Shown piece by piece: positions 9,061-19,869 of a stretch of DNA of 64,000 nt. How positions within the stretch are numbered: the first letter of the stretch is position 1; every line of letters starts with the position of its first letter. The notes under the pieces are model-generated. The model was not told the origin of the DNA and made no database searches. It saw only the letters and a list, made by a program, of their open reading frames with translations. The stretch is from Oceanicoccus sagamiensis (GTDB lineage: Bacteria > Pseudomonadota > Gammaproteobacteria > Pseudomonadales > Dasaniaceae). The stretch is taken from the NCBI RefSeq assembly GCF_002117105.1, contig NZ_CP019343.1, positions 2,852,001 to 2,916,000 on the forward strand, in the 5' to 3' direction. The position numbers and the translations under genes are program-made.

Positions 9061-9786
9061 ATGCCCGGCACCGATAAAAAATATAAGCGCATTTTGCTAA
9101 AGCTGAGTGGCGAGGCATTGATGGGTGATGAGGGTTTTGGGATTGACCCTAAGGTGCTGGACCGTATGGCACTGGAAATTGGCCAGCTGGTCGGTATTGG
9201 TATTCAGGTTGGGCTGGTTATCGGTGGTGGTAATCTGTTTCGTGGTGCCTCACTGCAAAAAGCCGGTTTAGACCGGGTAACCGGTGATCATATGGGTATG
9301 CTGGCCACCGTCATGAATGCTCTGGCGATGCGTGACGCACTGGAGCGAGCCAATATACCTTCTCGAGTCATGTCATCTATCCCTATGAGCGGCGTGGTTG
9401 ATCACTATGATCGCCGTAAAGCCATGCGTGCTCTTGAGCGTGCTGAAGTGGTTATTTTTTCAGCGGGCACCGGCAACCCTTTCTTTACGACTGATTCAGC
9501 CGCTTGTTTGCGCGGCATTGAAGTTGAGGCTGAGTTGGTACTCAAGGCGACCAAGGTGGATGGCGTTTACACCGCTGACCCAGTGAAGGACCCTTCTGCC
9601 ACTAAATATGACCAGTTGAGTTATGATGAAGTGCTAAATAAGCAGCTTGAGGTGATGGATTTAACGGCGATTGTCTTGTGCCGTGACCATAAGATGCCGT
9701 TGCGCATTTTTGAAATGGAGAAGCAGGGTGCCTTGTTAAATATCGTTAATGGTGGCGATGAAGGTACTTTGGTTGTAGAGCTGTAA
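9061..9786 (+). CDS. pyrH: UMP kinase
   Basis: This 241-residue hexameric kinase turns UMP into UDP using ATP. It shows [15 protein letters not shown] at the start, the glycine-rich [12 protein letters not shown], and [16 protein letters not shown] near residue 165. The ATG at 9061 is chosen because CAGGAG lies 7 bases before it. An in-frame ATG 18 bases upstream would add residues not seen in the family. It opens the pyrH-frr-uppS-cdsA-dxr-rseP run. Confidence 0.96.
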   Translation: MPGTDKKYKRILLKLSGEALMGDEGFGIDPKVLDRMALEIGQLVGIGIQVGLVIGGGNLFRGASLQKAGLDRVTGDHMGMLATVMNALAMRDALERANIPSRVMSSIPMSGVVDHYDRRKAMRALERAEVVIFSAGTGNPFFTTDSAACLRGIEVEAELVLKATKVDGVYTADPVKDPSATKYDQLSYDEVLNKQLEVMDLTAIVLCRDHKMPLRIFEMEKQGALLNIVNGGDEGTLVVEL

Positions 9787-9839
9787 TAAGCAGATTATAT
9801 ATACTTAATATTTACTGATAGCGAGTTTGGAGACGGCCC

Positions 9840-10397
9840 GTGATTGAAGATCTAAAAAAAGATGGTGAAGAGCGTATGGAGAAAACCCTGATCGCTCTGG
9901 GGACTAGCTTAAATAAAATTAGAACCGGACGTGCACACCCCAGCATTTTGGATGGTATTCGTGTGTCTTATTACGGTTCAGAAACACCGCTTAGCCAAGT
10001 GGCAGCTATTAATGTAGAAGATGCCCGCACACTGTCTGTTGTGCCCTGGGAAAAAAATATCGTTCCCGATGTTGAAAAAGCCATTATGAAATCTGATTTG
10101 GGTTTAAACCCTTCAACAGCCGGTACGGTAATCCGTATTCCTATGCCGATGCTAACTGAAGAAACCCGTAAAGGTTTTACCAAGCGTGCCAAGCAAGAAG
10201 CGGAGCAATCTCGCGTTTCGGTACGTAATATTCGTCGTGATATTTTGGCTGATTTAAAAGAGCTGCAAAAAGACAAAGAAATTTCTGAAGATGAAGAGCG
10301 TAAAGCACAGGACGATGTGCAAAAAATTACCGATCGCTTTATCGCTGAAATTGAAAAAATCCTGGCCGCTAAAGAAGCCGATTTAATGGAAATATAA
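9840..10397 (+). CDS. frr: Ribosome recycling factor
   Basis: This 185-residue protein splits post-termination ribosomes together with EF-G. The start is a GTG at 9840 with GGAG upstream. The resulting [20 protein letters not shown] lines up with E. coli frr, whereas the internal ATG would truncate it. The conserved [15 protein letters not shown] and [11 protein letters not shown] blocks are present. It lies 53 bases after pyrH. Confidence 0.97.
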   Translation: MIEDLKKDGEERMEKTLIALGTSLNKIRTGRAHPSILDGIRVSYYGSETPLSQVAAINVEDARTLSVVPWEKNIVPDVEKAIMKSDLGLNPSTAGTVIRIPMPMLTEETRKGFTKRAKQEAEQSRVSVRNIRRDILADLKELQKDKEISEDEERKAQDDVQKITDRFIAEIEKILAAKEADLMEI

Positions 10398-10462
10398 ACG
10401 GCTTTCGCCGATGATTTCTATCATAATGGATACTGTACTGTTGAAAACATTGTTTAAGCGCT

Positions 10463-11227
10463 ATGTCTGAACCCTCTGGCCCGCATACCTTTGCGGCAGT
10501 CCCTCAGCACCTTGCCATTATTATGGATGGCAATAGCCGCTGGGCAAAAAGCCAGGGTAAGTCAACGCCTATGGGTCATAAGGCCGGGGTAGAAGCGGTG
10601 CGATCAGTGCTGGGTCTTGCCAAAGATTACGGTATTGAGATCGTCACCCTGTTTGCTTTTAGCAGTGAAAATTGGCAGCGCCCCAGCATGGAAGTCAAAG
10701 CCCTGATGACTTTGTTTTCTACCTACCTCAAAGGTGAAATTAAACAACTTAATAACGACGGCGTGCGAGTGCGCTTTATTGGCGATCGCCAACGCTTTAG
10801 TGATGGCCTCGTCAAGCAGATGGAATATGCCGAGCAACTCACGGCAGACAATAGCGACACGACATTGGTGATCGCTGTCGATTATGGTGGTCAGTGGGAT
10901 ATTGCCAATGCCGCCCGCCAATTAGCTGAACAAGTTAAAGCTGGCAGCCTTGAGCCAGAGCAAATTGATGAAAATTTATTAGATCAATATATCTCCCTGT
11001 CAGACCTGCCCAAACCCGATATGTGTATTCGCACGGCGGGAGAGCAACGTGTCAGCAATTTTTTATTATGGCAAATGGCCTACTCGGAATATTTTTTTAC
11101 TGACACCCTGTGGCCCGATTTTGGTGAGGCGGATATGCAGGCGGCGTTAAGTAGCTACAACCAGCGAGACCGTCGTTATGGTGGCCGTGAAAGCGAAGAA
11201 GAAACCTCTATCAAGGGAGTCGTTTAA
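10463..11227 (+). CDS. uppS: Undecaprenyl diphosphate synthase (cis-prenyltransferase)
   Basis: This 254-residue enzyme builds the C55 lipid carrier for peptidoglycan and O-antigen from FPP and IPP. The catalytic Asp is D22 in IIMDGNSRWAKSQG (Ser replaces the more usual Gly after DGN). The family blocks FAFSSENWQRP and RTAGEQRVSNFLLWQ and the SEYFFTDTLWPDF end are present. It runs almost directly into cdsA: the stop is followed 2 bases later by the cdsA GTG, so the two are translationally linked. Confidence 0.96.
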   Translation: MSEPSGPHTFAAVPQHLAIIMDGNSRWAKSQGKSTPMGHKAGVEAVRSVLGLAKDYGIEIVTLFAFSSENWQRPSMEVKALMTLFSTYLKGEIKQLNNDGVRVRFIGDRQRFSDGLVKQMEYAEQLTADNSDTTLVIAVDYGGQWDIANAARQLAEQVKAGSLEPEQIDENLLDQYISLSDLPKPDMCIRTAGEQRVSNFLLWQMAYSEYFFTDTLWPDFGEADMQAALSSYNQRDRRYGGRESEEETSIKGVV

Positions 11228-11229
11228 CT

Positions 11230-12063
11230 GTGTTAAAGCAACGGATTATCACTGCCGTTATTATGATCACGCTGATTGGTGCGGGTATTTTTCTATTACC
11301 GCCGCTGGGTTTGGCGGGCTTAATCGGTTTGCTGGTGGTGATTGCGGCCTGGGAGTGGAGTGCTCTGGCGGGGCTGACATCGGCAATCACTAAAGTTCTG
11401 TTTACGTTATCGGTACTGGCCTTATTGGCGCTATCGGCCTGGCATACTCAAATACTGACTGCCCATGCTGACTGGGACCGGGTGCGCGATATTCTCGGTT
11501 TGGGTTGCCTATGGTGGGCTATCGCTTTGTTATGGGTAAGAAGCTACCCAGGCAGTGCAGTGATTTGGCGCTCTACGCCGATGCGCCTGTTGATGGGCTT
11601 TGTTACGCTGGTGCCGGCCTGGTTGGCGCTGGTGTATTTACGGGTTCACAGTCACGGTATTGCGCTAATTTTCCTTTTAATTGCCATGGTGGCAGCCGCT
11701 GACATCGGCGCTTACTTCTCCGGTTTACGCTGGGGTAAAGCCAAATTGGCACCGAATGTAAGCCCGGGTAAATCCTGGGCTGGTTTTTGGGGTGGGCTTG
11801 TCGCCAGTACTGGCTTGGTGCTTATAGTCTGGTTGTTATTTGGCAGTGCCGAGCATGGATTAGCCGCTGTGATCACGGTGGCCATTGTGACCTCACTGGC
11901 CTCAGTGCTGGGCGACTTATTAGAAAGTATGATTAAGCGCCAGCAGGGCGTTAAAGACAGTGGTCGGATTTTACCCGGCCACGGTGGCATGATGGACCGT
12001 TTGGATAGTATGACAGCGGCCGCGCCGGTGTTTGCTTTGAGCTTATTATTGGCTGGCTGGTAA
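11230..12063 (+). CDS. cdsA: Phosphatidate cytidylyltransferase
   Basis: This 277-residue integral membrane enzyme makes CDP-diacylglycerol from phosphatidate and CTP. Several hydrophobic segments precede the C-terminal CDS signature [29 protein letters not shown] (about residues 230-262), which is intact. The start is a GTG at 11230, 2 bases after the uppS stop. dxr begins 1 base after its stop. Confidence 0.95.
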   Translation: MLKQRIITAVIMITLIGAGIFLLPPLGLAGLIGLLVVIAAWEWSALAGLTSAITKVLFTLSVLALLALSAWHTQILTAHADWDRVRDILGLGCLWWAIALLWVRSYPGSAVIWRSTPMRLLMGFVTLVPAWLALVYLRVHSHGIALIFLLIAMVAAADIGAYFSGLRWGKAKLAPNVSPGKSWAGFWGGLVASTGLVLIVWLLFGSAEHGLAAVITVAIVTSLASVLGDLLESMIKRQQGVKDSGRILPGHGGMMDRLDSMTAAAPVFALSLLLAGW

Positions 12064-12064
12064 T

Positions 12065-13294
12065 ATGAATACTGACAATGCATCACCCGTGCAGCCGATT
12101 ACTGTGCTGGGCTCTACCGGCTCTATTGGTGTTAGCACTCTGGATGTAGTGGCGCGCCACCCGGACCGTTATAGCATTTACGCCTTAACCGCCAATACCC
12201 GTGTTGATTTAATACTCCCACAGATTAAAGCCCACCAGCCACGTTATGCGGTGATGCGTGATGAGCAATCCGCTGAAGCATTATCCTTACAGCTAAAAGC
12301 TGCTGGTATTAGCGGTACCGAGGTACTGTCCGGCGAGCAAGGCTTGCTGACCGTTGCCAGCGCTGAGGTTGTGACTAGTGTGATGGCGGCCATTGTCGGC
12401 AGTGCCGGTTTAGCGCCTACAATGGCGGCGGTAGAAGCGGGTAAAAAAGTCCTGTTGGCCAATAAAGAATCTCTGGTGATGGCGGGCCATTTATTGATGC
12501 AGGCGGTGCAGCGCAGTGGTGCCACCCTGTTACCGATTGATAGTGAACACAATGCTATTTTTCAGTGTATGCCAGCCAGATACCAATCCGGCGAAAGCCT
12601 TGGTCTGGCAGCGGAAGGGGTGCGCAAAATTTTGCTGACAGGCTCTGGTGGCCCGTTTCGCCAAACCCCATTAGATCAGTTGGCGGCTATGACGCCCGAT
12701 CAGGCCTGCGCCCACCCGAATTGGGATATGGGGCGTAAGATTTCGGTGGACTCTGCCACCATGATGAATAAAGGGCTTGAGCTGATTGAAGCCTGCTGGT
12801 TATTTGATACCGGGCCGGAAGATATTGATATTGTGGTGCACCCACAGAGCGTGATCCACTCCATGGTGGAATACGATGATGGCTCAGTGCTGGCCCAGTT
12901 AGGCAACCCGGATATGCGCACGCCGATTGCTCACGCATTGGCTTTCCCCGAGCGTATTGCCTCTGGCGTGCCCAGCCTGGATATTATTGCTACCGCCCAG
13001 CTGGATTTTGAAGCGCCGGACTACCAGCGCTTCCCCTGTTTACGGCTGGCAACTGAAGCCGTAACGACCGGTGCCACCGCTATGGCCATACTCAATGCTG
13101 CCAATGAAATGGCGGTGCAGGCTTTTCTTGACCAGCGTGTTCGTTTTACCGATATCCCTGTTATTATTGAGCATGTACTGGCGACCATGTCGCTGGTTGA
13201 ACCCTCAACGCTGGCGGTTGTCCAAGAGCAGGATCTTGAGGCAAGGCAGATTGCTGCTGAATTTATTAAGGGGAGCCATAAGGTTACCGGATAG
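12065..13294 (+). CDS. dxr: 1-deoxy-D-xylulose 5-phosphate reductoisomerase
   Basis: This 409-residue enzyme catalyses the first committed step of the MEP isoprenoid pathway, the NADPH-dependent conversion of DXP to MEP. The nucleotide-binding loop is [15 protein letters not shown]. Further blocks are [24 protein letters not shown] (metal and substrate binding) and [17 protein letters not shown]. It sits directly behind cdsA in the conserved order. Confidence 0.97.
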   Translation: MNTDNASPVQPITVLGSTGSIGVSTLDVVARHPDRYSIYALTANTRVDLILPQIKAHQPRYAVMRDEQSAEALSLQLKAAGISGTEVLSGEQGLLTVASAEVVTSVMAAIVGSAGLAPTMAAVEAGKKVLLANKESLVMAGHLLMQAVQRSGATLLPIDSEHNAIFQCMPARYQSGESLGLAAEGVRKILLTGSGGPFRQTPLDQLAAMTPDQACAHPNWDMGRKISVDSATMMNKGLELIEACWLFDTGPEDIDIVVHPQSVIHSMVEYDDGSVLAQLGNPDMRTPIAHALAFPERIASGVPSLDIIATAQLDFEAPDYQRFPCLRLATEAVTTGATAMAILNAANEMAVQAFLDQRVRFTDIPVIIEHVLATMSLVEPSTLAVVQEQDLEARQIAAEFIKGSHKVTG

Positions 13295-13322
13295 GGATAA
13301 TTCCGGCTGACGACTAAAAGCT

Positions 13323-14678
13323 ATGGAACTACTACAAACAATACTGATTACTATCGCCACCCTCGCCATTTTGGTGACTATCCATGAATACGGTCATTTT
13401 TGGGTAGCGCGGCGCTGCGGCATTAAGGTGATTCGCTTTTCTGTGGGCTTTGGTAAGGCCTTATACCGCTGGCATGACAAGCAGGGCACAGAATATGTTA
13501 TTGCTGCAATCCCCCTGGGCGGCTACGTCAAAATGGTGGATGAGCGCGAGGGCAATGTGGCGGAAGAAGACCTGCCCTATGCCTTTAATCGCAAGCCTGT
13601 TAGCCAGCGTCTGGCGACAGTAGCGGCGGGGCCCCTAGCCAACTTTATCCTGGCCATTTTTGTATACTGGTGTGTATTTGTCGGCGGTGTTACCGGGGTT
13701 ATTCCGGTGGTTGGTAGTATCGAGCCAGGCTCCATTGCCGAACAAGCCAGTCTGGAACCGGGCCAGCAGATTATTGCGGTCGATGGTGAAGCAACCCCTA
13801 CCATGGAAGCCCTGCACCTGCGTTTGTTACAGCGTATTGGTGAAAGCGGCCCAATTACTTTTGCCGTTAAATACCCCGATTCCGATTTAACCTATGAATC
13901 TACCGCCCAGCTGGATGAATGGTTGGCCGGTGATGATGCTGTTAACTTGATTGGTGGTTTGGGTATTGAACTATACCGCCCCCCCGTATTGGCGATAGTC
14001 GATCAGGTGATTGCCGATAGCCCCGCCGAGCAGGCTGGCTTATTAACCGGTGATAAGGTAATCAGTGCGGATGATATTTCCATTGCAGACTGGCAGGCAT
14101 GGGTGGAATACGTGCGTGACCGTCCCGGTCAGGCAATCAGTTTGGTTTATGAGCGAGATAACAGCCAGTTTAGTACCATCCTTACGCCCGCTACCAAATA
14201 CGATGAAAACAACCAGCCCTATGGTCAGGTGGGTGTCAGTGTGCAGTGGCCTGAGTGGCCGGAAGAGATGAAGCGCAGCTTTAGCTATGGGGTCTTTGGT
14301 GCCGTTGGCCAGGCTCTTGACCGCACCTGGTCCATGAGCGTATTTACCCTACAATCCATAAAAAAGATGCTAATGGGGCTTATCTCCCCGAAAAACTTGA
14401 GTGGGCCGATAACCATTGCTAAAGTGGCCTCCGCCTCGGCTAATTCAGGTTTGGAAGCCTATTTGGGCTTTTTGGCACTATTGAGTGTCAGTTTGGGAGT
14501 GCTTAACCTGCTGCCCATTCCAGTATTGGATGGTGGTCATATTTTGTACTTTTTAGTGGAAATGATCACCGGTAAAGAAGTGTCGTTGCGAATCCAGATG
14601 CTGGGTTACCAGTTAGGCTTATTTATTATTGTCGGCGTTATGATTCTGGCGCTGTATAACGATATATCTCGGCTGTAA
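13323..14678 (+). CDS. rseP: Site-2 intramembrane protease RseP
   Basis: This 451-residue zinc protease cuts anti-sigma factor RseA within the membrane during the sigma-E response. The zinc motif HEYGH is in the first transmembrane segment (about residues 21-25), and the third ligand lies in the C-terminal LLPIPVLDGGHILYF. Two PDZ domains lie between (about 115-200 and 215-300). A pairing with bamA downstream is the usual arrangement. The 328 bases after it hold a tandem repeat and a lone -10-like TATAAT at 14824. Confidence 0.96.
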   Translation: MELLQTILITIATLAILVTIHEYGHFWVARRCGIKVIRFSVGFGKALYRWHDKQGTEYVIAAIPLGGYVKMVDEREGNVAEEDLPYAFNRKPVSQRLATVAAGPLANFILAIFVYWCVFVGGVTGVIPVVGSIEPGSIAEQASLEPGQQIIAVDGEATPTMEALHLRLLQRIGESGPITFAVKYPDSDLTYESTAQLDEWLAGDDAVNLIGGLGIELYRPPVLAIVDQVIADSPAEQAGLLTGDKVISADDISIADWQAWVEYVRDRPGQAISLVYERDNSQFSTILTPATKYDENNQPYGQVGVSVQWPEWPEEMKRSFSYGVFGAVGQALDRTWSMSVFTLQSIKKMLMGLISPKNLSGPITIAKVASASANSGLEAYLGFLALLSVSLGVLNLLPIPVLDGGHILYFLVEMITGKEVSLRIQMLGYQLGLFIIVGVMILALYNDISRL

Positions 14679-14686
14679 TCAGGTTT

Positions 14687-14734
14687 GTAGTTAGGGCTGT
14701 AGTTTGGGCTGTAGTTAGGGCTGTAGTTAAGGCT
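14687..14734. repeat. Four tandem 12-base repeats between rseP and bamA
   Basis: Four head-to-tail copies of GTAGTTAGGGCT begin 9 bases after the rseP stop. Units 1 and 3 match exactly, unit 2 has T for A, and unit 4 has A for G. A degenerate fifth start follows. The rest of the gap to bamA (14735-15006) contains no open frame with a ribosome-binding site. It has a TATAAT at 14824-14829 without a convincing -35, and no clear sigma-E promoter. Confidence 0.9.
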
Positions 14735-15006
14735 GTATTGAGACTAAAGTTCAGACTCAAGCCAAGAGAATAAAATTGTCCCATCAGGCGGTTTTGAGGC
14801 ATACATATGGTCGCAATGTCGTTTATAATAGCGCGCTGGAAAATACTATAAGAGCTTCAGTCTGGAATGCGATAAGCAGCAGAAGCCGTAACGGGAAATA
14901 AATTGAGTTGCTGATTGTCTCTGTATTGATGACTCACTATGAGCGTCCAGACAATCAAGAGTTAGCCTGCATTAGGCCTATAAAAAATTTTGGTATAAGA
15001 CCTTAG

Positions 15007-17682
15007 ATGAAACGTTATTTCCTGTTGTTTTTAGTGGTTGTGCTAAGTGCTGTTTCTGCGCGTGCCAACGAGTCTTTTGTGGTATCCGATATCCGTGTTG
15101 AGGGTCTACAGCGGATTTCAGCGGGTAGTATCTTTGCCTCCCTGCCGATCAATGTCGGCGACAATATTGATGCGGGCACCATTCGCAATAGTATTCGTAC
15201 CCTGTTCCGTACCGGTAACTTCGACAATATCTATATTGCCCGTGATGGCAGCATCCTGGTAGTCACCGTAGAAGAGCGTCCCTCTATCAGTGAAATCAAT
15301 ATCGACGGGAACAAGGCCATTGATACTGAGTCCCTGTTAGAGGGCTTAAAAGGTGCGGGCCTGTCAGAAGGTAAGGTGTTTAAGCGTTCCACCCTGGAAG
15401 GGATGAAAATGGAACTGACCCGGCAATATGTCTCCCAGGGTCGCTATGATGCGGGTATAGAAACCGATGTAACCTCGCTTCCCCGTAACCGTGTGGGTGT
15501 CAATATCAATATCGATGAGGGTACTACCGCCTCAATCCAGCATATCAATATTGTCGGCAATTCCGTGTATAACGATGAAGACCTATTGGATTTGTTTGAG
15601 CTGAAATCTACCGGCTGGTTATCCTGGATTAGCAGCGATGATAAATACGCTAAAGAAAAACTCTCCGGCGATTTAAATACCTTAGAGTCCTATTACCTCG
15701 ACCGGGGCTATATCAAATTCAGCATCGATTCATCCCAGGTTTCCGTCACCCCTGACCGCGAAGCGGTTTATATCACCGTCAATATTATTGAGGGCGATAA
15801 GTATGAAGTGGGTGAGGTCGATTTGTCGGGTGATATTGTATTGCCAGAGGCGCAACTTACCCCCTATATCCTGATCAAAAGCGGCCAGACTTTCTCTCAG
15901 GCAGCCGTGACCAGTACCGAAGAATGGCTGACCAAACGTCTGGGTAATGAAGGTTATAACTTTGCCAATGTTGAAGGTATTCCGGATATTAACGATGAAG
16001 ACAAAACCGTAGCCATCAAGTTCTTTATCGACCCCGGCAAGCGTACCTATGTTAATCGTATAAACTTTGAGGGTAATACTCGAACGGCGGATGAAGTACT
16101 GCGCCGGGAAATGCGTCAGATGGAAAGCGCCCCCGCCTCATCGGCCAGTATTGAGCAATCCCGTGTTCGTTTGGAGCGCTTGGGTTATTTCAAACAAGCT
16201 CGTATCGATACTCAGGAAATTCCCGGTAGTGATGATTTAATTAACCTGCTCTATAGCGTAGAGGAACAATCTTCTGGCAGTATTGGCGCCAGTGTCGGTT
16301 TCTCTCAGGATAGCGGTATTCTGTTAGGCGCGAATATTCAGCAAGACAATTTCTTAGGTACGGGCAAACAGATTGGTATAGGCTTAAACAAAAGTGACTT
16401 CCTAACCAATATCCGTTTTAGTTTTGTTGATCCATACTACACCAAAGACGGCGTGAGTCGCGGTTTCTCGGTGTTCTACCGGGAAGCAGATCTCGATGAA
16501 ATTAACGTATCTCGCTATACCACCAACACTCTGGGTACGAGCTTAAACTTTGGTTACCCCATTAAAGAAACTGAGCGTTTAGGTTTTAGCCTGGGTTATA
16601 CCAATACCGAAATCAAAGCCGGTTTTGGTGCCGTACAGGAAATTGCCGCCAGCCCGCGCTTGTTTGATGTCGTTAGAGTTGATGGTGAAGATTGGTATCG
16701 GGATTATTATGAGTTCGAGCCAGATTCAACAGTAGAAGAAGTGCCGATTCGATTTATTGATGACAACGATAATGTTATCCCGGGTTTTGAGAGCATTTTA
16801 TCGCCGCCGACTGTAGAAGGTTTCCTGGATACCAATGGCGATACCTTTGATAATTTTAGCATCACCACCAGTTGGACTCAGTCAACCCTAAACCGTGGTC
16901 GTATGGCAACCCGTGGTGCATCTCAGAGTTTGTCACTTGAGTTGACGGTGCCTGGCAGTGATTTGGAATATTTCAAATTAGTCTATAACGGCCAGGTGTT
17001 CTTCCCAATTACCCGTTCCTGGACCGTGCGTTTACGCACCGAGCTCGGCTATGGTGATGGTATTGGTAATGATGAGTTGCCATTCTTTAATAATTTCTAC
17101 TCCGGTGGTTTTGGCTCAGTCCGAGGCTTTAAGAGTAATACCCTTGGGCCCCGTAGTACCCCGGCGCAAATCTACCAAACCGACAGGGCCAGAGTGGCTA
17201 TCCAAGAGGGTGACGATGGTTGTGAAACCGTTAGCAATGGCTTCTGTGATGGCACCAATGGCACTATAGCACCAGGTGATCTGGTATTGGATAACAAACT
17301 GTCTTACGTGGCAGTTAACGATATCAATGGCGATACCAAAATATTCTTCAGCCCCTATGAAAATGATCCAGACCCCTTTGGTGGTAATGTCCTTATCGAA
17401 GGTGGTGCAGAATTATTATTCCCGCTACCCTTTATCAAAGATCAGCGTTCAGTGCGCACGGCGTTCTTTGTTGATGTGGGTAATGTCTTTAGTACCGAAT
17501 GTGGTGACTCACAGGCTAACTGCTTTGAGGCAGACCTGGATGAGCTACGTTATTCTGTCGGTTTGGGGCTGAGTTGGATTACCGGTTTTGGCCCGCTAAC
17601 CTTTAGTTATGCTAAACCGTTAAATGATAGCGAAGATGACGAAACTGAAGCTTTCCAGTTCTCTTTGGGAAGAAGCTTTTAA
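15007..17682 (+). CDS. bamA: Outer-membrane beta-barrel assembly protein BamA
   Basis: This 891-residue essential outer-membrane insertase opens with a signal peptide MKRYFLLFLVVVLSAVSARA. Five POTRA domains follow (to about residue 425, first FVVSDIRVEGLQRISAGSI), then a 16-strand barrel with the VRGF motif in GSVRGFKSNTLGPR. It ends in Phe (FQFSLGRSF), the signature of outer-membrane barrels. The protein is roughly 80-90 residues longer than E. coli BamA. The extra length is in acidic extracellular loops around residues 545-620 and 720-800, and two of these regions hold cysteine pairs. ompH follows after 94 bases. Confidence 0.96.
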   Translation: MKRYFLLFLVVVLSAVSARANESFVVSDIRVEGLQRISAGSIFASLPINVGDNIDAGTIRNSIRTLFRTGNFDNIYIARDGSILVVTVEERPSISEINIDGNKAIDTESLLEGLKGAGLSEGKVFKRSTLEGMKMELTRQYVSQGRYDAGIETDVTSLPRNRVGVNINIDEGTTASIQHINIVGNSVYNDEDLLDLFELKSTGWLSWISSDDKYAKEKLSGDLNTLESYYLDRGYIKFSIDSSQVSVTPDREAVYITVNIIEGDKYEVGEVDLSGDIVLPEAQLTPYILIKSGQTFSQAAVTSTEEWLTKRLGNEGYNFANVEGIPDINDEDKTVAIKFFIDPGKRTYVNRINFEGNTRTADEVLRREMRQMESAPASSASIEQSRVRLERLGYFKQARIDTQEIPGSDDLINLLYSVEEQSSGSIGASVGFSQDSGILLGANIQQDNFLGTGKQIGIGLNKSDFLTNIRFSFVDPYYTKDGVSRGFSVFYREADLDEINVSRYTTNTLGTSLNFGYPIKETERLGFSLGYTNTEIKAGFGAVQEIAASPRLFDVVRVDGEDWYRDYYEFEPDSTVEEVPIRFIDDNDNVIPGFESILSPPTVEGFLDTNGDTFDNFSITTSWTQSTLNRGRMATRGASQSLSLELTVPGSDLEYFKLVYNGQVFFPITRSWTVRLRTELGYGDGIGNDELPFFNNFYSGGFGSVRGFKSNTLGPRSTPAQIYQTDRARVAIQEGDDGCETVSNGFCDGTNGTIAPGDLVLDNKLSYVAVNDINGDTKIFFSPYENDPDPFGGNVLIEGGAELLFPLPFIKDQRSVRTAFFVDVGNVFSTECGDSQANCFEADLDELRYSVGLGLSWITGFGPLTFSYAKPLNDSEDDETEAFQFSLGRSF

Positions 17683-17776
17683 CCCTTGTGCCGACGCCGT
17701 ATGAGAATGCGGCAATATGAGAGTATCCGGTGCAATAACTATTTAAATGTAATAATTGATGAGATGGAGATTTATT

Positions 17777-18289
17777 GTGAATAAACTGATTAAGCTAAGC
17801 CTGCTTGCCCTTGCTCTGTGTGCCTCTGTTGCCGCCAATGCTGAAGGCAAGATTGCAGTATTAAATGCGCAGCAAGCGATTATCAATACCGAAGTTGCTC
17901 AGGCGCGTTTAAAGGCTTTGCGTGAAGAGTCTGGTTATGCGGATAACCGCAAGCAATTGGAAGCTTTAGGTAAAAGCTATCAGGACACAGTTGCCCAATT
18001 GCAAAAAGATGCGGCGGTAATGAGTGCTGAGCAAAAGCAGGCTGAAGCGAAAAAAATTCAGGAAAAACGTACGGATATTGAATTTGTACAAAGAAAATTG
18101 CAAACCGCTGAGCAGCAGTTGTTACAGGCTGTCGCTCAGGAGATGGCACCTAAGTTACAAAAGGCGGTTAGTGAATTAATTGAAGCTGAAGGTATTGGCT
18201 TATTGCTTAACCAGCAGGCAGCAATGCATGTAGACAGCAGCTTTAATATTACGGCGAAAGTCACTGACAAACTTAACCAAGTTCAGTAA
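17777..18289 (+). CDS. skp: Periplasmic chaperone OmpH/Skp
   Basis: This 170-residue holdase carries unfolded outer-membrane proteins to the BAM machine. The GTG at 17777 is preferred because GGAG lies 7 bases before it and it gives a clean signal peptide, MNKLIKLSLLALALCASVAANA. The TTG and ATG further upstream would add a charged segment ahead of the signal. The middle (about residues 45-130) is a long Lys/Gln/Glu/Ala coiled coil that forms the tentacles of the trimer. It lies between bamA and lpxD, as in E. coli. Confidence 0.92.
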   Translation: MNKLIKLSLLALALCASVAANAEGKIAVLNAQQAIINTEVAQARLKALREESGYADNRKQLEALGKSYQDTVAQLQKDAAVMSAEQKQAEAKKIQEKRTDIEFVQRKLQTAEQQLLQAVAQEMAPKLQKAVSELIEAEGIGLLLNQQAAMHVDSSFNITAKVTDKLNQVQ

Positions 18290-18317
18290 TCCCTTAGTTT
18301 AGGTTCGGCAGAAAATC

Positions 18318-19352
18318 ATGGCTGATCATCAATATACGCTGGCTGAATTAGCCGAGCTATTAGAGGTGACATGTGTAGGCGATGCGGAAATTGTTATTTC
18401 CGGGTTGGCTACACTGGCCAGTGCTGGCTCAGGTCAGCTGAGCTTTCTTGCCAATCCCAAATACCAAAAAGCTCTGGCGACTACTCAGGCCGAAGCGGTG
18501 ATTGTAGCCGCTGATATGGTCGATATTGGCCCAGCCAATTGTCTGGTCTCTGCAAACCCTTACCTGACTTACGCCAAAGCTTCCCAGCTATTTGATCAAT
18601 CTTCCTCCACGGTGGCGGGTATCCATCCATCCGCTGTGATCAGTTCAAGCGCAGCTATCGACCCATCCGCCAGTATTGGCCCCCATGTCAGCATTGCTGA
18701 TAATGTGGTGGTTGGTGCGGCTACGGTGATTGCTGCGGGTTGCTCCATCGGCAAAAATACTGTGTTAGGCGAAGCCTGTTTGCTGCATGCCAATGTGAGC
18801 CTTTATCATGGTGTTAGCCTTGGTGACCGGGTGATTATTCATAGCGGCGCGGTTATTGGCAGCGACGGCTTTGGTTTTGCACCCTCTCCCGATAGAGAGA
18901 AGGGGGGGTGGGTCAAAATCGCCCAGTTGGGTGGTGTCGTGGTTGGTGATGATGTTGAAATTGGGGCCGGGTGTACCATTGACCGCGGAGCCCTGGATAA
19001 CACCCGCATTGGTGATCGCGTTATCCTCGATAATCAGGTACAAATAGCCCATAACGTTGAATTGGGTGACAATACCGCCATCGCTGGCTGTGCAGCGATT
19101 GCGGGCAGTACCCAAGTCGGTAAAAACTGTACTATAGCGGGAGGTGCAGGCATTGTTGGTCATCTAACCATTGCCGATAATGTGCATATCACTGCCTTTA
19201 CACTAGTGACTAAATCTATCGCTGAGGCAGGTGCTTATTCTTCGGGTACGCCAATGCAAGATAGCCGCAGCTGGCGCAGAAGCGCGGTAAGGTTTTCACA
19301 ATTAGATGCTATGTCCAAACGTTTATCGGACATAGAAAAAAAATTAGATTAA
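18318..19352 (+). CDS. lpxD: UDP-3-O-acylglucosamine N-acyltransferase
   Basis: This 344-residue enzyme is the third lipid A step and adds the N-linked hydroxyacyl chain. The N-terminal uridine-binding domain (1-100) is followed by a left-handed beta-helix of hexapeptide repeats (about 105-310). The catalytic His is expected in the [16 protein letters not shown] stretch. It ends in a short helix, [15 protein letters not shown]. It lies 28 bases after skp and 25 before fabZ. Confidence 0.96.
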   Translation: MADHQYTLAELAELLEVTCVGDAEIVISGLATLASAGSGQLSFLANPKYQKALATTQAEAVIVAADMVDIGPANCLVSANPYLTYAKASQLFDQSSSTVAGIHPSAVISSSAAIDPSASIGPHVSIADNVVVGAATVIAAGCSIGKNTVLGEACLLHANVSLYHGVSLGDRVIIHSGAVIGSDGFGFAPSPDREKGGWVKIAQLGGVVVGDDVEIGAGCTIDRGALDNTRIGDRVILDNQVQIAHNVELGDNTAIAGCAAIAGSTQVGKNCTIAGGAGIVGHLTIADNVHITAFTLVTKSIAEAGAYSSGTPMQDSRSWRRSAVRFSQLDAMSKRLSDIEKKLD

Positions 19353-19377
19353 AGTTAGCTCAACAGGATTACCATCC

Positions 19378-19815
19378 ATGATGGATATAAAAGAAATACA
19401 AGAGTATTTGCCTCACCGCTATCCTTTTTTGTTAGTTGATAAGGTCGTAGAGCTCAACCTGGGCGAGTCCATTACCGCCATTAAAAATGTCTCCATCAAT
19501 GAGCCGTTTTTTCAGGGCCATTTCCCGCAAGTATCGGTGATGCCCGGTGTATTAATTGTTGAAGCCATGGCTCAGGCCGCTGGTATTTTAGGCTTTAAAA
19601 CCTCGGACAAAACACCGGCCGATGGTTCGATTTATTTATTTGTTGGCGCAGACAATGTACGTTTTAAGCGTCAGGTTGTGCCGGGTGACCAGTTGGTACT
19701 CAAAGTCGAGTATGTCTCTGATCGCCGCGGTATCTGGAAATTTAAGTGCAGCTCTTATGTCGGCGATGACCTCGCTGCCACGGCTGATATTATTTGTGCT
19801 GATAGGCCGTTTTGA
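19378..19815 (+). CDS. fabZ: 3-hydroxyacyl-ACP dehydratase FabZ
   Basis: This 145-residue hot-dog-fold enzyme dehydrates hydroxyacyl-ACP in fatty acid synthesis. Catalytic His and Glu are visible in [13 protein letters not shown] and [20 protein letters not shown]. Two ATGs occur back to back (19378 and 19381) and either may be used. Its place between lpxD and lpxA links hydroxymyristoyl-ACP use for lipid A to chain elongation. Confidence 0.96.
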   Translation: MMDIKEIQEYLPHRYPFLLVDKVVELNLGESITAIKNVSINEPFFQGHFPQVSVMPGVLIVEAMAQAAGILGFKTSDKTPADGSIYLFVGADNVRFKRQVVPGDQLVLKVEYVSDRRGIWKFKCSSYVGDDLAATADIICADRPF

Positions 19816-19869
19816 GACAGGCCCTTTTAATAGACTCACAAAGAAACAAACATATAGGAAGGTGCGGTC

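Noticed and set aside
14687-14734. CRISPR array
   Set aside because: The units are contiguous 12-mers without spacers and there are no cas genes.
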